DNA from: an uncultured Eubacteriales bacterium | Lineage (GTDB): Bacteria; Bacillota; Clostridia; Christensenellales; UBA1242 | Assembly: GCA_900557655.1 (NCBI GenBank) | Contig: USTX01000002.1 | Span: forward strand, 1 to 16,728 | DNA: 16,728 nucleotides | Direction: 5' to 3' | Part shown: positions 1-7,207 of the stretch, in pieces | Layout of the letters: each line of letters starts with the position of its first letter | Numbering within the stretch: the stretch's first letter is position 1 | Notes under the pieces: generated by a model | Databases searched by the model: none | What the model was told of the DNA's origin: nothing | The model's input: the letters and a program-made list of their open reading frames with translations, nothing else | Program-made: the position numbers and the translations under genes

Positions 1-164
1 CGATAGCCAAGCGCGCCTGCACTGCTTTGAGACAACGCGTTACCATTAACGTCAGTTATGGTTACGATTGTGTTGTTAAACGAAGATTGAACGTGCACAA
101 TGCCCTTATCAACATTGGTAGTAATCTTACGCTTTTTAGTTGTGGTTTTCTTAACTTGTGCCAT
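1..164 (-). CDS. rpsK: 30S ribosomal protein S11, N-terminal part, cut by window edge
   Basis: Only the first 54 codons are present; the gene runs off the left edge. The translation starts [13 protein letters not shown] and contains the S11 core [18 protein letters not shown], then [16 protein letters not shown]11 sits on the small-subunit platform, where it contacts 16S rRNA and the mRNA path near the E site. The ATG at 162-164 is preceded by the ribosome binding site AAGGAGAA, and the gene follows rpsM by 11 nt, as in the alpha operon. One oddity: the position that is usually tryptophan in the SWSSAG segment is glutamine (Q46). Identity is certain from sequence and context. Confidence 0.97.
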   Translation of the reverse strand, partial: MAQVKKTTTKKRKITTNVDKGIVHVQSSFNNTIVTITDVNGNALSQSSAGALGY

Positions 165-175
165 AAAATTCTCCT

Positions 176-541
176 TTATTTCTTCTTAATTGAACTTGAA
201 CGTGGACCTTTTCTTGTTCTAGCATTGCTATGAGTTCTTTGTCCGCGAACTGGAAGTCCTTTTCTGTGTCTAATTCCGCGATATGAACCAATTTCCATCA
301 ATCCCTTAATGTCCATCGCTACGTCACGTTTAAGGTCACCCTCAACGCGAACGTGCTTATCAAGATACTCACGGATTTTAGTGATATCGGTTTCAGTTAA
401 ATCTTTTACCCTTGTGTTTGGGTCGATTTTGGTTTCTGCCAAAATCTTTTGTGAAGTTTTAAGTCCTACGCCATAAATGTAGGTTAGCCCAACTTCAACA
501 CGCTTTTCATTTGGTAAATCCACACCAGCGATACGAGCCAT
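176..541 (-). CDS. rpsM: 30S ribosomal protein S13
   Basis: A 121-residue protein, the usual S13 length. It begins [15 protein letters not shown], has the helix-two-turn-helix segment [15 protein letters not shown] at about residues 20-34, and ends in the basic tail [19 protein letters not shown] plus a lysine stretch. S13 lies in the head of the small subunit, forms intersubunit bridges with the large subunit and touches P-site tRNA through its C-terminal tail. The ATG at 539-541 has a strong TGGAGGAT ribosome binding site. A gap of 123 nt separates it from rpmJ upstream, one of only two long gaps within the operon, and rpsK follows at once. Confidence 0.98.
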   Translation of the reverse strand: MARIAGVDLPNEKRVEVGLTYIYGVGLKTSQKILAETKIDPNTRVKDLTETDITKIREYLDKHVRVEGDLKRDVAMDIKGLMEIGSYRGIRHRKGLPVRGQRTHSNARTRKGPRSSSIKKK

Positions 542-641
542 TTTTATCCTCCAAAAAAATTGTTTGTTTATGTTTTTTCGCGTCTTGGTAGAAAGTGTTA
601 ATTTCTATGCCGCCCAAGCCCGCGTAATTTTCAAATTTAAA

Positions 642-657
642 GGCAAATCGCTTTGCC
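642..657 (-). repeat. Stem-loop between rpmJ and rpsM with GCGA loop
   Basis: On the transcribed strand the sequence reads GGCAAA-GCGA-TTTGCC, a perfect 6-bp stem closed by a GNRA-type tetraloop, 8 nt after the rpmJ stop. No run of T follows, so it is not a canonical intrinsic terminator. It could be a processing or stability element, or part of a translational control structure for rpsM. The pairing is seen directly; any role is inference. Confidence 0.5.
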
Positions 658-664
658 CGAAAAA

Positions 665-781
665 TTAACCCTGAACCTGTTTATGTTTAGGATACTTATC
701 GCAAATTACTCTTAACTTGCCATTTCTTTTAATAACCTTGCAACTATCGCAGATAGGTTTTACACTTGGTCTTACTTTCAT
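665..781 (-). CDS. rpmJ: 50S ribosomal protein L36
   Basis: A 38-residue protein, [20 protein letters not shown] followed by a short basic tail ending KHKQVQG. It is the zinc-ribbon form of L36: the ligands are Cys11, Cys14, Cys27 and His33. L36 is a small late-assembling large-subunit protein that packs against 23S rRNA. The start at 779-781 follows the ribosome binding site AAGGAGAA and lies 17 nt after the infA stop, in the usual infA-rpmJ-rpsM order. The 38-residue length, with one extra residue between Cys27 and the histidine, also occurs in the E. coli type. Confidence 0.97.
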   Translation of the reverse strand: MKVRPSVKPICDSCKVIKRNGKLRVICDKYPKHKQVQG

Positions 782-798
782 TTTAGTTTCTCCTTTTA

Positions 799-1017
799 CT
801 ATTTTTGTCTCCAAATTATTCGGCCACGGGTTAAATCATAAGGGCAAATTTCAAGTTTAACAGTGTCGCCCTCATAAACGTGGATAAAGTTTTTCCACAA
901 TTTGCCCGAAAGATATGCGTTGATGATATGGCCGTTTGCTAGTTTAACCTTAAAGGTAGCCCCAGGCATAGCCTCAACCACTACCCCCTCAGTTTCAATA
1001 ACATCGTCTTTGCTCAT
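799..1017 (-). CDS. infA: Translation initiation factor IF-1
   Basis: A 72-residue protein, the exact family length, forming a single S1-like OB fold. It begins [20 protein letters not shown] and ends with the family signature [16 protein letters not shown]-1 binds the A site of the 30S subunit during initiation and assists IF-2 and IF-3. The ATG lies inside the 3' end of map (23-nt overlap) with a GGGGGA ribosome binding site, so the two are probably translationally coupled. The segment SGKLWKNFI has Leu-Trp where many homologues have Met-Arg, a mild deviation. Confidence 0.97.
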   Translation of the reverse strand: MSKDDVIETEGVVVEAMPGATFKVKLANGHIINAYLSGKLWKNFIHVYEGDTVKLEICPYDLTRGRIIWRQK

Positions 1018-1774
1018 CTATTTCCCCCTTGCTTGATTGTGTTAAAATTTCCACACCGTTTTCGGTTATCAAAACCGTATTTTCATAATGTGCTGACGGA
1101 CGCCCGTCGGCAGTTCTATGGTCCCACCCATTCATTTTAAGGCGCCAAGTTCCGGCATTAACCATCGGCTCTATGGCAATCGTCATATTCGCTTCAAGCT
1201 TCATCCCAGTCCCCGCTGTGCCATAGTTAGGGACGTTTGGTGCCTCGTGCATATGGTTGCCAATACCATGCCCAACCATATCGCGAACCACGCTAAATCC
1301 GTGCTTTTCAACACAGTGCTGTACTTGCGCACCAATGTCGCCAAGACGGCTTCCAGCCTTAATTCCTTTGATACCCTCAAAAAAACTTTGGCGTGTTACG
1401 TCTAATAATTTTTGTTTTTCGTCGCTCACCTTGCCAATAGCAAACGTGCGCGCTGCATCTCCGTGCCACCCGTGATAAATAGCCCCAACGTCTACTGACA
1501 AAAGCATACCCTCTTTAAGAATATCCTTTTCACTTGGAAAGCCATGAACCACCACGTCATCAATTGACGCGCAAATGGTTGCAGGAAAACCATTATAGTG
1601 CAAAAAACTTGGTTTTGCACCCCTACTAATTATATACTCATACGCAATTTTGTCAAGAGCCTTTGTTGAAATTCCGGGTTTTGCCTCTTTCTCCATAAGC
1701 AAAAGCACCTCGCCAACGATCTTGCCAGCCTCTCGCATAAGCTCAATTTGTTCTTGCGTTTTAACAGTTACCAT
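995..1774 (-). CDS. map: Methionine aminopeptidase, type I
   Basis: A 259-residue cytosolic metalloprotease that removes the initiator methionine from nascent proteins with small second residues. The full dinuclear metal site is visible: Asp95 (SVDVG), Asp106 (HGDAARTF), His169 (VGHGIG), Glu202 (IEPM) and Glu231 (YENTVLI), with the substrate-contacting His77 in VVVHGFP. There is no N-terminal zinc-finger linker, so it is the short type-Ia form. The C-terminus carries about 14 extra residues ([14 protein letters not shown]) that overlap infA. The start lies inside the end of adk (14-nt overlap) with only a weak AAGG upstream, suggesting expression by translational coupling to adk. Confidence 0.97.
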   Translation of the reverse strand: MVTVKTQEQIELMREAGKIVGEVLLLMEKEAKPGISTKALDKIAYEYIISRGAKPSFLHYNGFPATICASIDDVVVHGFPSEKDILKEGMLLSVDVGAIYHGWHGDAARTFAIGKVSDEKQKLLDVTRQSFFEGIKGIKAGSRLGDIGAQVQHCVEKHGFSVVRDMVGHGIGNHMHEAPNVPNYGTAGTGMKLEANMTIAIEPMVNAGTWRLKMNGWDHRTADGRPSAHYENTVLITENGVEILTQSSKGEIDEQRRCY

Positions 1775-2387
1775 TTTTTAGTGCCTTAGAAATATCTTCA
1801 TAAACTTTTTCAATCGACTGATTACCGTTAATAGTTATAACCTTGCCCTTTGCCTTATAAAAGTCAACAACAGGCGCGGTCTGCTTAACGTACGTGTCAA
1901 GGCGTTTTTCAATCACCTCAACCTTGTCATCATCGCGAGTGTGTACCTTTTTGCCACAACGCGGACAATCGTCAGTTTTAAGGTCGCCTTCAATAAACGT
2001 ACCCCCACAACCAACGCAAGTTTTGCGACTGGTTAAGCGCTTTATAATGTCACCAAATTTAACATCAATAAAGATAACCTTATCAATACCCAGTTTTTCA
2101 ACAAACTCAATTTGAGATTTGTTACGCGGAACACCATCAAGTAAAAATCCGTTCGCGCAATCATCTTCACTAACCCTGCGGTTAAGCATCTTAAAAATGA
2201 CTTCATCGTCAACAAGGTTACCCTTGTCTATAATCTCTTTTGCCAGTTTACCTTCGGGGGTGCCTTTGGCAATCGCTTCTCTAAGCATATTGCCCGTTGA
2301 GATATGTGCGATGTTAAACTCGCTGCAGATTTTTGCTGCCTGAGTGCCCTTTCCTGAGCCCGGCGCGCCGATAATGATTAAGTTCAT
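1761..2387 (-). CDS. adk: Adenylate kinase, zinc-LID type
   Basis: A 208-residue cytosolic enzyme catalysing ATP + AMP to 2 ADP. The P-loop GAPGSGKGT is at residues 7-15 and the AMP-binding motif at 84-88. The LID domain carries a structural zinc site with Cys124, Cys127, Cys141 and Cys144 (TCVGCGG and DDCPRCG), a form common in Gram-positives. Arg121 and the RDDD and EKRLDTY segments supply phosphate-contacting arginines. I chose the ATG at 2385-2387, which opens the canonical MNLIIIGAPG and has a GGGAAG ribosome binding site; an in-frame ATG 21 nt upstream lacks one. The usual DGFPRT motif reads DGVPRN here. A 117-nt structured gap separates it from secY. Confidence 0.97.
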   Translation of the reverse strand: MNLIIIGAPGSGKGTQAAKICSEFNIAHISTGNMLREAIAKGTPEGKLAKEIIDKGNLVDDEVIFKMLNRRVSEDDCANGFLLDGVPRNKSQIEFVEKLGIDKVIFIDVKFGDIIKRLTSRKTCVGCGGTFIEGDLKTDDCPRCGKKVHTRDDDKVEVIEKRLDTYVKQTAPVVDFYKAKGKVITINGNQSIEKVYEDISKALKNGNC

Positions 2388-2408
2388 AAATCTTCCCTTT
2401 TTATCCAT

Positions 2409-2460
2409 CTGTTTTAAAAGTTTAAACTAAGTATCCTAACCATTTAAATTTTTAAAACAG
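2409..2460 (-). repeat. Long AT-rich inverted repeat between secY and adk
   Basis: CTGTTTTAAAA at 2409-2419 is matched exactly by TTTTAAAACAG at 2450-2460. The stem continues inward, after one mismatch, with TTTAAA at 2421-2426 and 2443-2448, leaving a loop of about 16 nt. This gives roughly 17 paired bases immediately upstream of adk. It lies directly downstream of a GC-rich hairpin, so the whole gap is structured. Its function is not known from the sequence. Confidence 0.55.
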
Positions 2461-2465
2461 TTTTC

Positions 2466-2493
2466 GCACCCACCCTATGTTTAGGGCAGGTGC
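2466..2493 (-). terminator. GC-rich hairpin after secY, possible attenuator or processing site
   Basis: The transcribed strand reads GCACCTGCCCT, loop AAACAT, AGGGTGGGTGC: 11 pairs including two adjacent G-U wobbles, starting 11 nt after the secY stop. The sequence that follows is GAAAACTGTTTT rather than a clean U tract, so full termination is doubtful. Partial termination or RNA processing between secY and adk is the more likely reading. The stem is seen directly; the role is inference. Confidence 0.45.
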
Positions 2494-2504
2494 AGCCAAT
2501 TGTT

Positions 2505-3809
2505 TTATAACAAGTTCTTATGACGCTTCATAAGAATTTGTGCATTAAGTTGAGTGTTAAGTTCTATTGCAACGCTTACAACGATAAGCATACCCGTTGC
2601 CGTAAAGGCGTTAAGCAAGCCAATCGAGCCGCCCACCACCGCTTGGAACACGATTGAAGGAACGATAGCAATAAAGGCTAAGAATATTGCACCAAAAAGC
2701 GTTATACGTTTGCTTATCTTTGAAAGATAGTCAACCGTTGGTCTGCCCGGCCTTACGCCAGGGATAAACCCGCCATTTTGTTGAATGTTTTGACTAACGT
2801 CGGCTGGATTGAATTGAATTTGTGCATAAAAGTATGCAAATCCCAAAATAAGCAAGCCAACCAAGATGCTATAAACCCAACCACCAGCGCCAAGATAATC
2901 ATAATAGAATTTCGCGAACCAGCCACTGTCACGAGTTACCCCGCAAAGCTGCATAATAAGGTTCGGGAAGGTTATGATAGCCGTTGCAAAGATGATTGGC
3001 ATAACGCCGTTAGCGTTGATTTTAAGCGGAATATAACTAGACTGCCCGCCATACATTTTTCTGCCTTTAATTTGTTTTGCGTATTGCACTGGAATTTTGC
3101 GTTCTGCTAAATCGAAGAAAACGATAAGCGTAAACACAACAAATACCATAGCAAGGAAGCCCAAAAGCTCCCAAAGTGCGTTAAGGTTGCCACCAAAGAT
3201 GCTTACAACCGCGTTGGTAAGTGAAATACCAACACTTGCGATGATACCAATAAAGATAATCAAAGACAAGCCGTTGCCGATGCCTTGGTCAGTAATTCTG
3301 TCTCCAAGCCACATCGTAAAGCAAGTTCCTGCAACAAGAATTAACACAACAAATACTGCCGTGAGCCATAACAAGTTTTCACCAAAGATTGGTGCCAAAC
3401 ACTTTGTGCCAAAGCCCAAAACGATACCAATACCCTGCGCTACTGCAAGCACAAGCGCAACAATTTTCGTTATAAGGTTGATTTTTTCTTTGCCATCTTC
3501 GCCTTGCTTTGAAAGCCTTTCAAGAGCAGGGATACCAACTGTTAACAACTGAACGATGATTGACGCGTTAATATACGGCGTAACGCCAAGCGCCAAAAAC
3601 GCACCGTTACTCAATGCGCTACCAGTAACAGCGTTAAGCAGAGTAAGTAAAGAGGCTCCGTCTCCAACTTGGGCTGAGTATGTGTCAGGCAAAATCCCTG
3701 GAACTGGCAAATAACAGCCAACTCGATAGATAAGTAGAAGTAAAAGAGTAATTAAAATCTTTTTCCTAAGTTCAGGGGTTTTGAACGCACTTGCTAAGGT
3801 TTTAAACAT
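2505..3809 (-). CDS. secY: Preprotein translocase subunit SecY
   Basis: A 434-residue polytopic membrane protein, the central pore of the SecYEG translocon that passes unfolded secretory proteins across, and membrane proteins into, the cytoplasmic membrane. It opens [18 protein letters not shown], has about ten hydrophobic helices, and contains the plug region after LPVPGI, the cytoplasmic loop ERKIPVQYAKQIKGRKMYGG and the basic loop GVRPGRPTVDYLSKISKRI. It ends in the SecA-facing tail LNAQILMKRHKNLL. The start codon shares one base with the rplO stop (TAATG), and the ribosome binding site GAGGTGG lies inside rplO, so translation is coupled to the r-proteins as is usual for spc operons. Confidence 0.98.
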   Translation of the reverse strand: MFKTLASAFKTPELRKKILITLLLLLIYRVGCYLPVPGILPDTYSAQVGDGASLLTLLNAVTGSALSNGAFLALGVTPYINASIIVQLLTVGIPALERLSKQGEDGKEKINLITKIVALVLAVAQGIGIVLGFGTKCLAPIFGENLLWLTAVFVVLILVAGTCFTMWLGDRITDQGIGNGLSLIIFIGIIASVGISLTNAVVSIFGGNLNALWELLGFLAMVFVVFTLIVFFDLAERKIPVQYAKQIKGRKMYGGQSSYIPLKINANGVMPIIFATAIITFPNLIMQLCGVTRDSGWFAKFYYDYLGAGGWVYSILVGLLILGFAYFYAQIQFNPADVSQNIQQNGGFIPGVRPGRPTVDYLSKISKRITLFGAIFLAFIAIVPSIVFQAVVGGSIGLLNAFTATGMLIVVSVAIELNTQLNAQILMKRHKNLL

Positions 3810-4252
3810 TATTCCACCTCAATTGACCCGCCAGCCTTGCTGATTTTGTCAGCCGCTGATTGGGTAAATTTTTGTGCTTTAACGGTTAAAGCCTTAGTAA
3901 GATTACCATTACCAAGAACTTTAAGTCCGTAAGCTTCAATTTTAGAGATAACACCTTTATTTTTAAGCATTTGTGCGGTAACGGTTGTGCCAGCTTCAAA
4001 CTGTTCAAGGTCACTAACATTAATGGTTGTGTATTCCTTTCTCCAATTGTTAGTGAAACCACGTTTAGGAAGTTGACGAATTAAAGGCATTTGGCCGCCC
4101 TCAAATCCAGGTCTAACTCCACCGCCGCTTCTTGCGTTTTGACCTTTATGACCCTTACCAGCAGTTTTGCCAGTACCTGAGCCAATACCACGACCAAGGC
4201 GTTTTGGGGCTTTGGTTGAGTTAGGTGCAGGTGATAATTCGTGTAGTTTCAT
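3809..4252 (-). CDS. rplO: 50S ribosomal protein L15
   Basis: A 147-residue large-subunit protein. The N-terminal [20 protein letters not shown] and the glycine-rich [20 protein letters not shown] are typical, as is [19 protein letters not shown]15 is an assembly protein with a long N-terminal extension that threads through 23S rRNA. The ATG at 4250-4252 has the ribosome binding site AGAGGAG; longer in-frame starts add a non-homologous leader that overlaps rpmD. Its last base is shared with the secY start codon. Placement between rpmD and secY is canonical. Confidence 0.97.
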   Translation of the reverse strand: MKLHELSPAPNSTKAPKRLGRGIGSGTGKTAGKGHKGQNARSGGGVRPGFEGGQMPLIRQLPKRGFTNNWRKEYTTINVSDLEQFEAGTTVTAQMLKNKGVISKIEAYGLKVLGNGNLTKALTVKAQKFTQSAADKISKAGGSIEVE

Positions 4253-4268
4253 AAATAAGCTCCTCTTT

Positions 4269-4493
4269 TTATTTAACTTCTTCCACCGTAACCAAGTGTT
4301 TAACAACGAAGATCATACCACGAGTAGCATCGTTATCGTTCTTAATAACGGTTTGATGTAATTTGGTTAACCCAAGTGCTTCGCAAGTTTTCTTTTGCTT
4401 AGCAAGTCTGCCATTAAGGCTTTTAACCAAAGTTATTTTTAGTTTAGGTTCATTATACACTTCTTTTTTAGAAGTTCCAACTTTTTCAGCCAT
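4269..4493 (-). CDS. rpmD: 50S ribosomal protein L30
   Basis: A 74-residue protein. The recognisable L30 core starts near [14 protein letters not shown] and runs through [20 protein letters not shown] to [10 protein letters not shown]. Bacterial L30 is usually about 60 residues, so this copy has a short N-terminal extension ([15 protein letters not shown]). The ATG at 4491-4493 follows AGGAAGGT at good spacing; an upstream in-frame TTG at 4512-4514 overlaps the rpsE stop and has no binding site, so I rejected it. L30 binds 23S rRNA at the back of the large subunit. Some bacteria lack it; its presence fits a Clostridia-type spc operon. Confidence 0.95.
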   Translation of the reverse strand: MAEKVGTSKKEVYNEPKLKITLVKSLNGRLAKQKKTCEALGLTKLHQTVIKNDNDATRGMIFVVKHLVTVEEVK

Positions 4494-4506
4494 CTTTTTT
4501 ACCTTC

Positions 4507-5070
4507 CTATCCAATTTGTTCCACGCTTACACCACGAAGATGTGCAAGTTGTTCTGCGGTTTTAAGTTGTTTTAGACCTTCAAAAGTAGCCTTAACGCAG
4601 TTGACTGGGTTGTTAGAGCCATAAAGTTTTGTTGTGATATCACGGATACCAGCAAGCTCAACAACGTCACGAACCGCACCACCAGCGATAACACCATTAC
4701 CTTCTTTGCTTGGCATCATAATGATCTTAGTTGTTTCAAAGATACCATCGATTTCATGAGGGATAGTTGTTCCCTTCATAGCAACTTCGATAATGTTGCG
4801 TTTTGCAGCAACGGTTGCCTTTTCAATAGCCAAAGAAACTTCGGTTGCTTTACCCATACCGATACCAACTTTGCCCTTGCGGTTACCAACAACAACCAAG
4901 GCGTTAAAACGCATTTTGCGTCCACCTTTTACGGTTTTAGAGATACGGTTAACATTAACCATTTTGCTGTCAAACTCGTCAACAACTTTTGGAGCTTGAT
5001 TGCGATCTCTTCTTGGTTTTCTGTCAGCATTTGGTTTTCTTTCTTTGTTTTCGTTTCTAACTTCTGCCAT
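4507..5070 (-). CDS. rpsE: 30S ribosomal protein S5
   Basis: A 187-residue small-subunit protein that helps set decoding accuracy and lines the mRNA entry path. It has the double-stranded-RNA-binding-like domain (NVNRISKTVKGGRKMRF, then VVVGNRKGKVGIGMGKA) and the C-terminal domain (GGAVRDVVELAGI, then KLYGSNNPVNCVKAT). The first 30 or so residues are a highly charged extension rich in Lys, Arg and Asn, longer than in E. coli but common in Gram-positives. The start has a ribosome binding site, AAGGAGAAAG, just after the rplR stop. The stop codon lies 13 nt before the rpmD start. Confidence 0.97.
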   Translation of the reverse strand: MAEVRNENKERKPNADRKPRRDRNQAPKVVDEFDSKMVNVNRISKTVKGGRKMRFNALVVVGNRKGKVGIGMGKATEVSLAIEKATVAAKRNIIEVAMKGTTIPHEIDGIFETTKIIMMPSKEGNGVIAGGAVRDVVELAGIRDITTKLYGSNNPVNCVKATFEGLKQLKTAEQLAHLRGVSVEQIG

Positions 5071-5081
5071 TATCTTTCTCC

Positions 5082-5450
5082 TTAAAACTCAAGACCGGCT
5101 TTACGTGCACCCTCAGCAAGGCTTGCCACGCGCCCAGTGTAGATATAGCCGCCACGATCAAAAACAACGTTTTTAATCTTTGCTTTTTTGGCTTTTTTAG
5201 CAATATCTTCGCCGACTTTTTCTGCTTGTGCCTTTTTGTTAAGGCCTTTTAATGTTTCAACCAACCCTTTGTCAAGGCTTGACGAACTTGCAAGGGTTTT
5301 GCCCGTTGTGTCATCAATTATTTGAGCATAGATGTTTGAAGTTGAACGGTAAACATTTAAACGAGGTCTTTCGCTTGTCCCGCTAAGGGTGTTGCGAATT
5401 CTGTTATGCTTAGCTTTTCTTAATTCATTTTTATTTATCTTACTAACCAT
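5082..5450 (-). CDS. rplR: 50S ribosomal protein L18
   Basis: A 122-residue protein that binds 5S rRNA together with L5 and helps anchor the central protuberance of the large subunit. Typical segments are the basic N-terminal [20 protein letters not shown], the [20 protein letters not shown] strand region and the C-terminal [20 protein letters not shown] followed by ARKAGLEF. The start follows AAGGAGAAAGGGA directly, and the gene is 11 nt from the rplF stop. Length and sequence are ordinary for the family. Confidence 0.98.
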   Translation of the reverse strand: MVSKINKNELRKAKHNRIRNTLSGTSERPRLNVYRSTSNIYAQIIDDTTGKTLASSSSLDKGLVETLKGLNKKAQAEKVGEDIAKKAKKAKIKNVVFDRGGYIYTGRVASLAEGARKAGLEF

Positions 5451-5461
5451 TCCCTTTCTCC

Positions 5462-6022
5462 TTATTTCTTTTTACCGCTTTTTTTGATTTCTTTTAAGTG
5501 AACCTCTTCGGTTGAGTATCTAATACCATAACCGTGATATGGCTCAATAGGCTTAACTGCCTTAATATCGGCTGCGAACTGACCAACAAAAGTTTTGTCA
5601 ATACCCTCAACCTTGATTTCGTTTGCGGCTGGGATTGTAACGGTAATGCCCTGTGGGATTTCAACTACTACTGGGTGGCTTAAACCAAGGTTCATAGTTA
5701 ATTTATTTCCACTTACGGCTACCTTAAAACCAACGCCGTTAACGATAAGTGATTTGCTGTACCCTTCCGTTACGCCTTTAACCATATTTGCGATAAGCGC
5801 GCGGTATAAACCGTGTTTAGCGCGCACCTCTTTCTGGTCATTAGCACGAGTTAAGGTTACAACGGTTTTGCCATCAAGAGCCTCTTTTTTAACAGTTATA
5901 CAACTGTCAATCCATTGCCTTAATGTACCTTTTTGTCCAGTAACGATAACGTCGCCCTCAGTTGTTTGGTCAAGAGTAACGCCTGCTGGAAGAATAATAG
6001 GTAATTTACCAATTCTGCTCAT
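5462..6022 (-). CDS. rplF: 50S ribosomal protein L6
   Basis: A 186-residue protein with the duplicated L6 fold; it binds 23S rRNA near the sarcin-ricin loop and the factor-binding site. The start [15 protein letters not shown] is canonical, and the ATG at 6020-6022 follows the strong AAGGAGGAG. The C-terminal signature, usually RPPEPYKGKGI, reads [11 protein letters not shown] here, and a lysine-rich tail ([10 protein letters not shown]) makes the protein slightly longer than most. The segment [13 protein letters not shown] replaces the commoner SRTFHP-type sequence. Despite these divergent stretches the reading frame is intact and the position between rpsH and rplR is standard. Confidence 0.96.
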   Translation of the reverse strand: MSRIGKLPIILPAGVTLDQTTEGDVIVTGQKGTLRQWIDSCITVKKEALDGKTVVTLTRANDQKEVRAKHGLYRALIANMVKGVTEGYSKSLIVNGVGFKVAVSGNKLTMNLGLSHPVVVEIPQGITVTIPAANEIKVEGIDKTFVGQFAADIKAVKPIEPYHGYGIRYSTEEVHLKEIKKSGKKK

Positions 6023-6032
6023 AGACTCCTCC

Positions 6033-6437
6033 TTACCAAATGTAGGCGAGCACTTCGCCACCAACATTTAATTTTCTTGCATTTTTATCAGTCATAACAC
6101 CCTTGCTGGTTGAAATGATTGCGATGCCAAGGCCGCCTAAAACCTTAGGAAGCTCTCCGGCGTTTGCATAAACCCTAAGCCCTGGGGTTGAAATTCTTTT
6201 AAGACCAGAGATAACTTTCTCGCCTTTTGGGCCATACTTTAAGGTAACAACGATGTTACGCATAGACCCGTCTTCAGTTTCAGCAAAGTCAGCAATAAAG
6301 CCTTCTTCTTTTAAAATCTGAGCGATAGATTTTTTCATAGCTGATGCAGGAATAGAAACATTGTCATGACGAGCAGTTTGCGCGTTTCTTATTCTTGTAA
6401 GCATATCAGCGATTGGATCTGTTACATTAATACTCAT
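6033..6437 (-). CDS. rpsH: 30S ribosomal protein S8
   Basis: A 134-residue primary rRNA-binding protein of the small-subunit central domain; in many bacteria it also represses the spc operon by binding mRNA near rplE. It begins [20 protein letters not shown] and ends in the family signature [20 protein letters not shown] then VLAYIW. The ATG at 6435-6437 has the ribosome binding site AAGGAGGAAAAG. Longer in-frame starts would overlap rpsN and add unrelated residues. Whether S8 autoregulation operates here cannot be told from this sequence alone. Confidence 0.98.
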   Translation of the reverse strand: MSINVTDPIADMLTRIRNAQTARHDNVSIPASAMKKSIAQILKEEGFIADFAETEDGSMRNIVVTLKYGPKGEKVISGLKRISTPGLRVYANAGELPKVLGGLGIAIISTSKGVMTDKNARKLNVGGEVLAYIW

Positions 6438-6450
6438 TTTCTTTTCCTCC

Positions 6451-6636
6451 TTACCAGCTTGCCTTTTTAACGCCAGGAATTTCACCTTTATAAGCGAGTT
6501 CTCTAAAACATACCCTGCAGATACCGTATTTTTTCAAAACGGCGTGTGGACGACCACACATCGTGCAGCGAGTGTATTCACGAGTGCCAAACTTTTGAGG
6601 CTTAGCTTGTTTGTTTTTCAATGATGTTTTTGCCAT
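6451..6636 (-). CDS. rpsN: 30S ribosomal protein S14, zinc-binding type
   Basis: A 61-residue S14 of the short zinc-ribbon (type Z) class. The four cysteines form CTMC (Cys24, Cys27) and CRVC (Cys40, Cys43), spaced as in the zinc form; the tail [18 protein letters not shown] is typical. S14 assembles late into the head of the small subunit. The zinc form in the spc operon is usual for Gram-positives and some other phyla, in contrast to the 101-residue zinc-free form of enterobacteria. The start follows AAGGAGAGAAA. Under zinc limitation some bacteria replace this protein with a zinc-free paralogue; none is visible in the window. Confidence 0.97.
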   Translation of the reverse strand: MAKTSLKNKQAKPQKFGTREYTRCTMCGRPHAVLKKYGICRVCFRELAYKGEIPGVKKASW

Positions 6637-6652
6637 AATTTCTCTCCTTGCG

Positions 6653-7195
6653 TTATGCCTTAAATGGCATCCCCATAAGTTTTAATAGGCTGCGAGCTTC
6701 GTCATCAGTTTTAGCAGTTGTTACAAAACAGATGTCAAAACCTCTAATCTTTTCAATTTTGTCGTAAACAATTTCAGGGAAGATAAGTTGTTCGCGAACG
6801 CCATAAGAATAGTTACCACGTCCGTCAAACGCCGTTGCGCTTACGCCCCTAAAGTCACGAACTCGTGGCAATGCAATGCTAATGAATTTATCAAAAAATT
6901 CATACATTCTTTCGCCACGAAGAGTAACCTTCGCGCCAATTTTTTGTCCTTCACGAACTTTAAAGTTAGCAACTGACTTTTTAGCCTTGGTTACAACTGG
7001 TTTTTGACCAGCGATTGTTGCAAGCTCTTCAACAGCAAGGTTAAAGCTTTTGCTGTTATCTTTAACATCGCCAAGACCCATGTTCAAAACGATTTTTTCA
7101 AGTTTTGGAACTTCGTTGATGTTTTTGTAGCCATACTCTTTAACAAGCGCTGGAACAACTTCTTTTACATATTTATCATTAAGTCTGTTTTCCAT
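6653..7195 (-). CDS. rplE: 50S ribosomal protein L5
   Basis: A 180-residue protein that binds 5S rRNA and forms part of the central protuberance, contacting P-site tRNA and S13. It shows the family segments [30 protein letters not shown], the [20 protein letters not shown] region and the C-terminal [19 protein letters not shown]. The ribosome binding site, AAGGTAGGT, is weaker than those of its neighbours, and the gene begins 12 nt after the rplX stop. In E. coli the region around this start is the S8 translational operator; no equivalent structure was resolved here. Confidence 0.98.
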   Translation of the reverse strand: MENRLNDKYVKEVVPALVKEYGYKNINEVPKLEKIVLNMGLGDVKDNSKSFNLAVEELATIAGQKPVVTKAKKSVANFKVREGQKIGAKVTLRGERMYEFFDKFISIALPRVRDFRGVSATAFDGRGNYSYGVREQLIFPEIVYDKIEKIRGFDICFVTTAKTDDEARSLLKLMGMPFKA

Positions 7196-7207
7196 AATTT
7201 ACCTACC

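Noticed and set aside
1118..1405. Plus-strand open frames opposite map, secY, rplX and other r-protein genes.
   Set aside because: They show the biased composition of antisense shadows, have no ribosome binding sites and match no family I recognise.
687..2439. TTAGGATACTTA at 687-698 is the exact reverse complement of TAAGTATCCTAA at 2428-2439, suggesting long-range pairing between the rpmJ coding region and the secY-adk gap.
   Set aside because: A 12-base inverted match is expected several times by chance in 16.7 kb, and the first copy is simply the codons for Lys-Tyr-Pro in L36.
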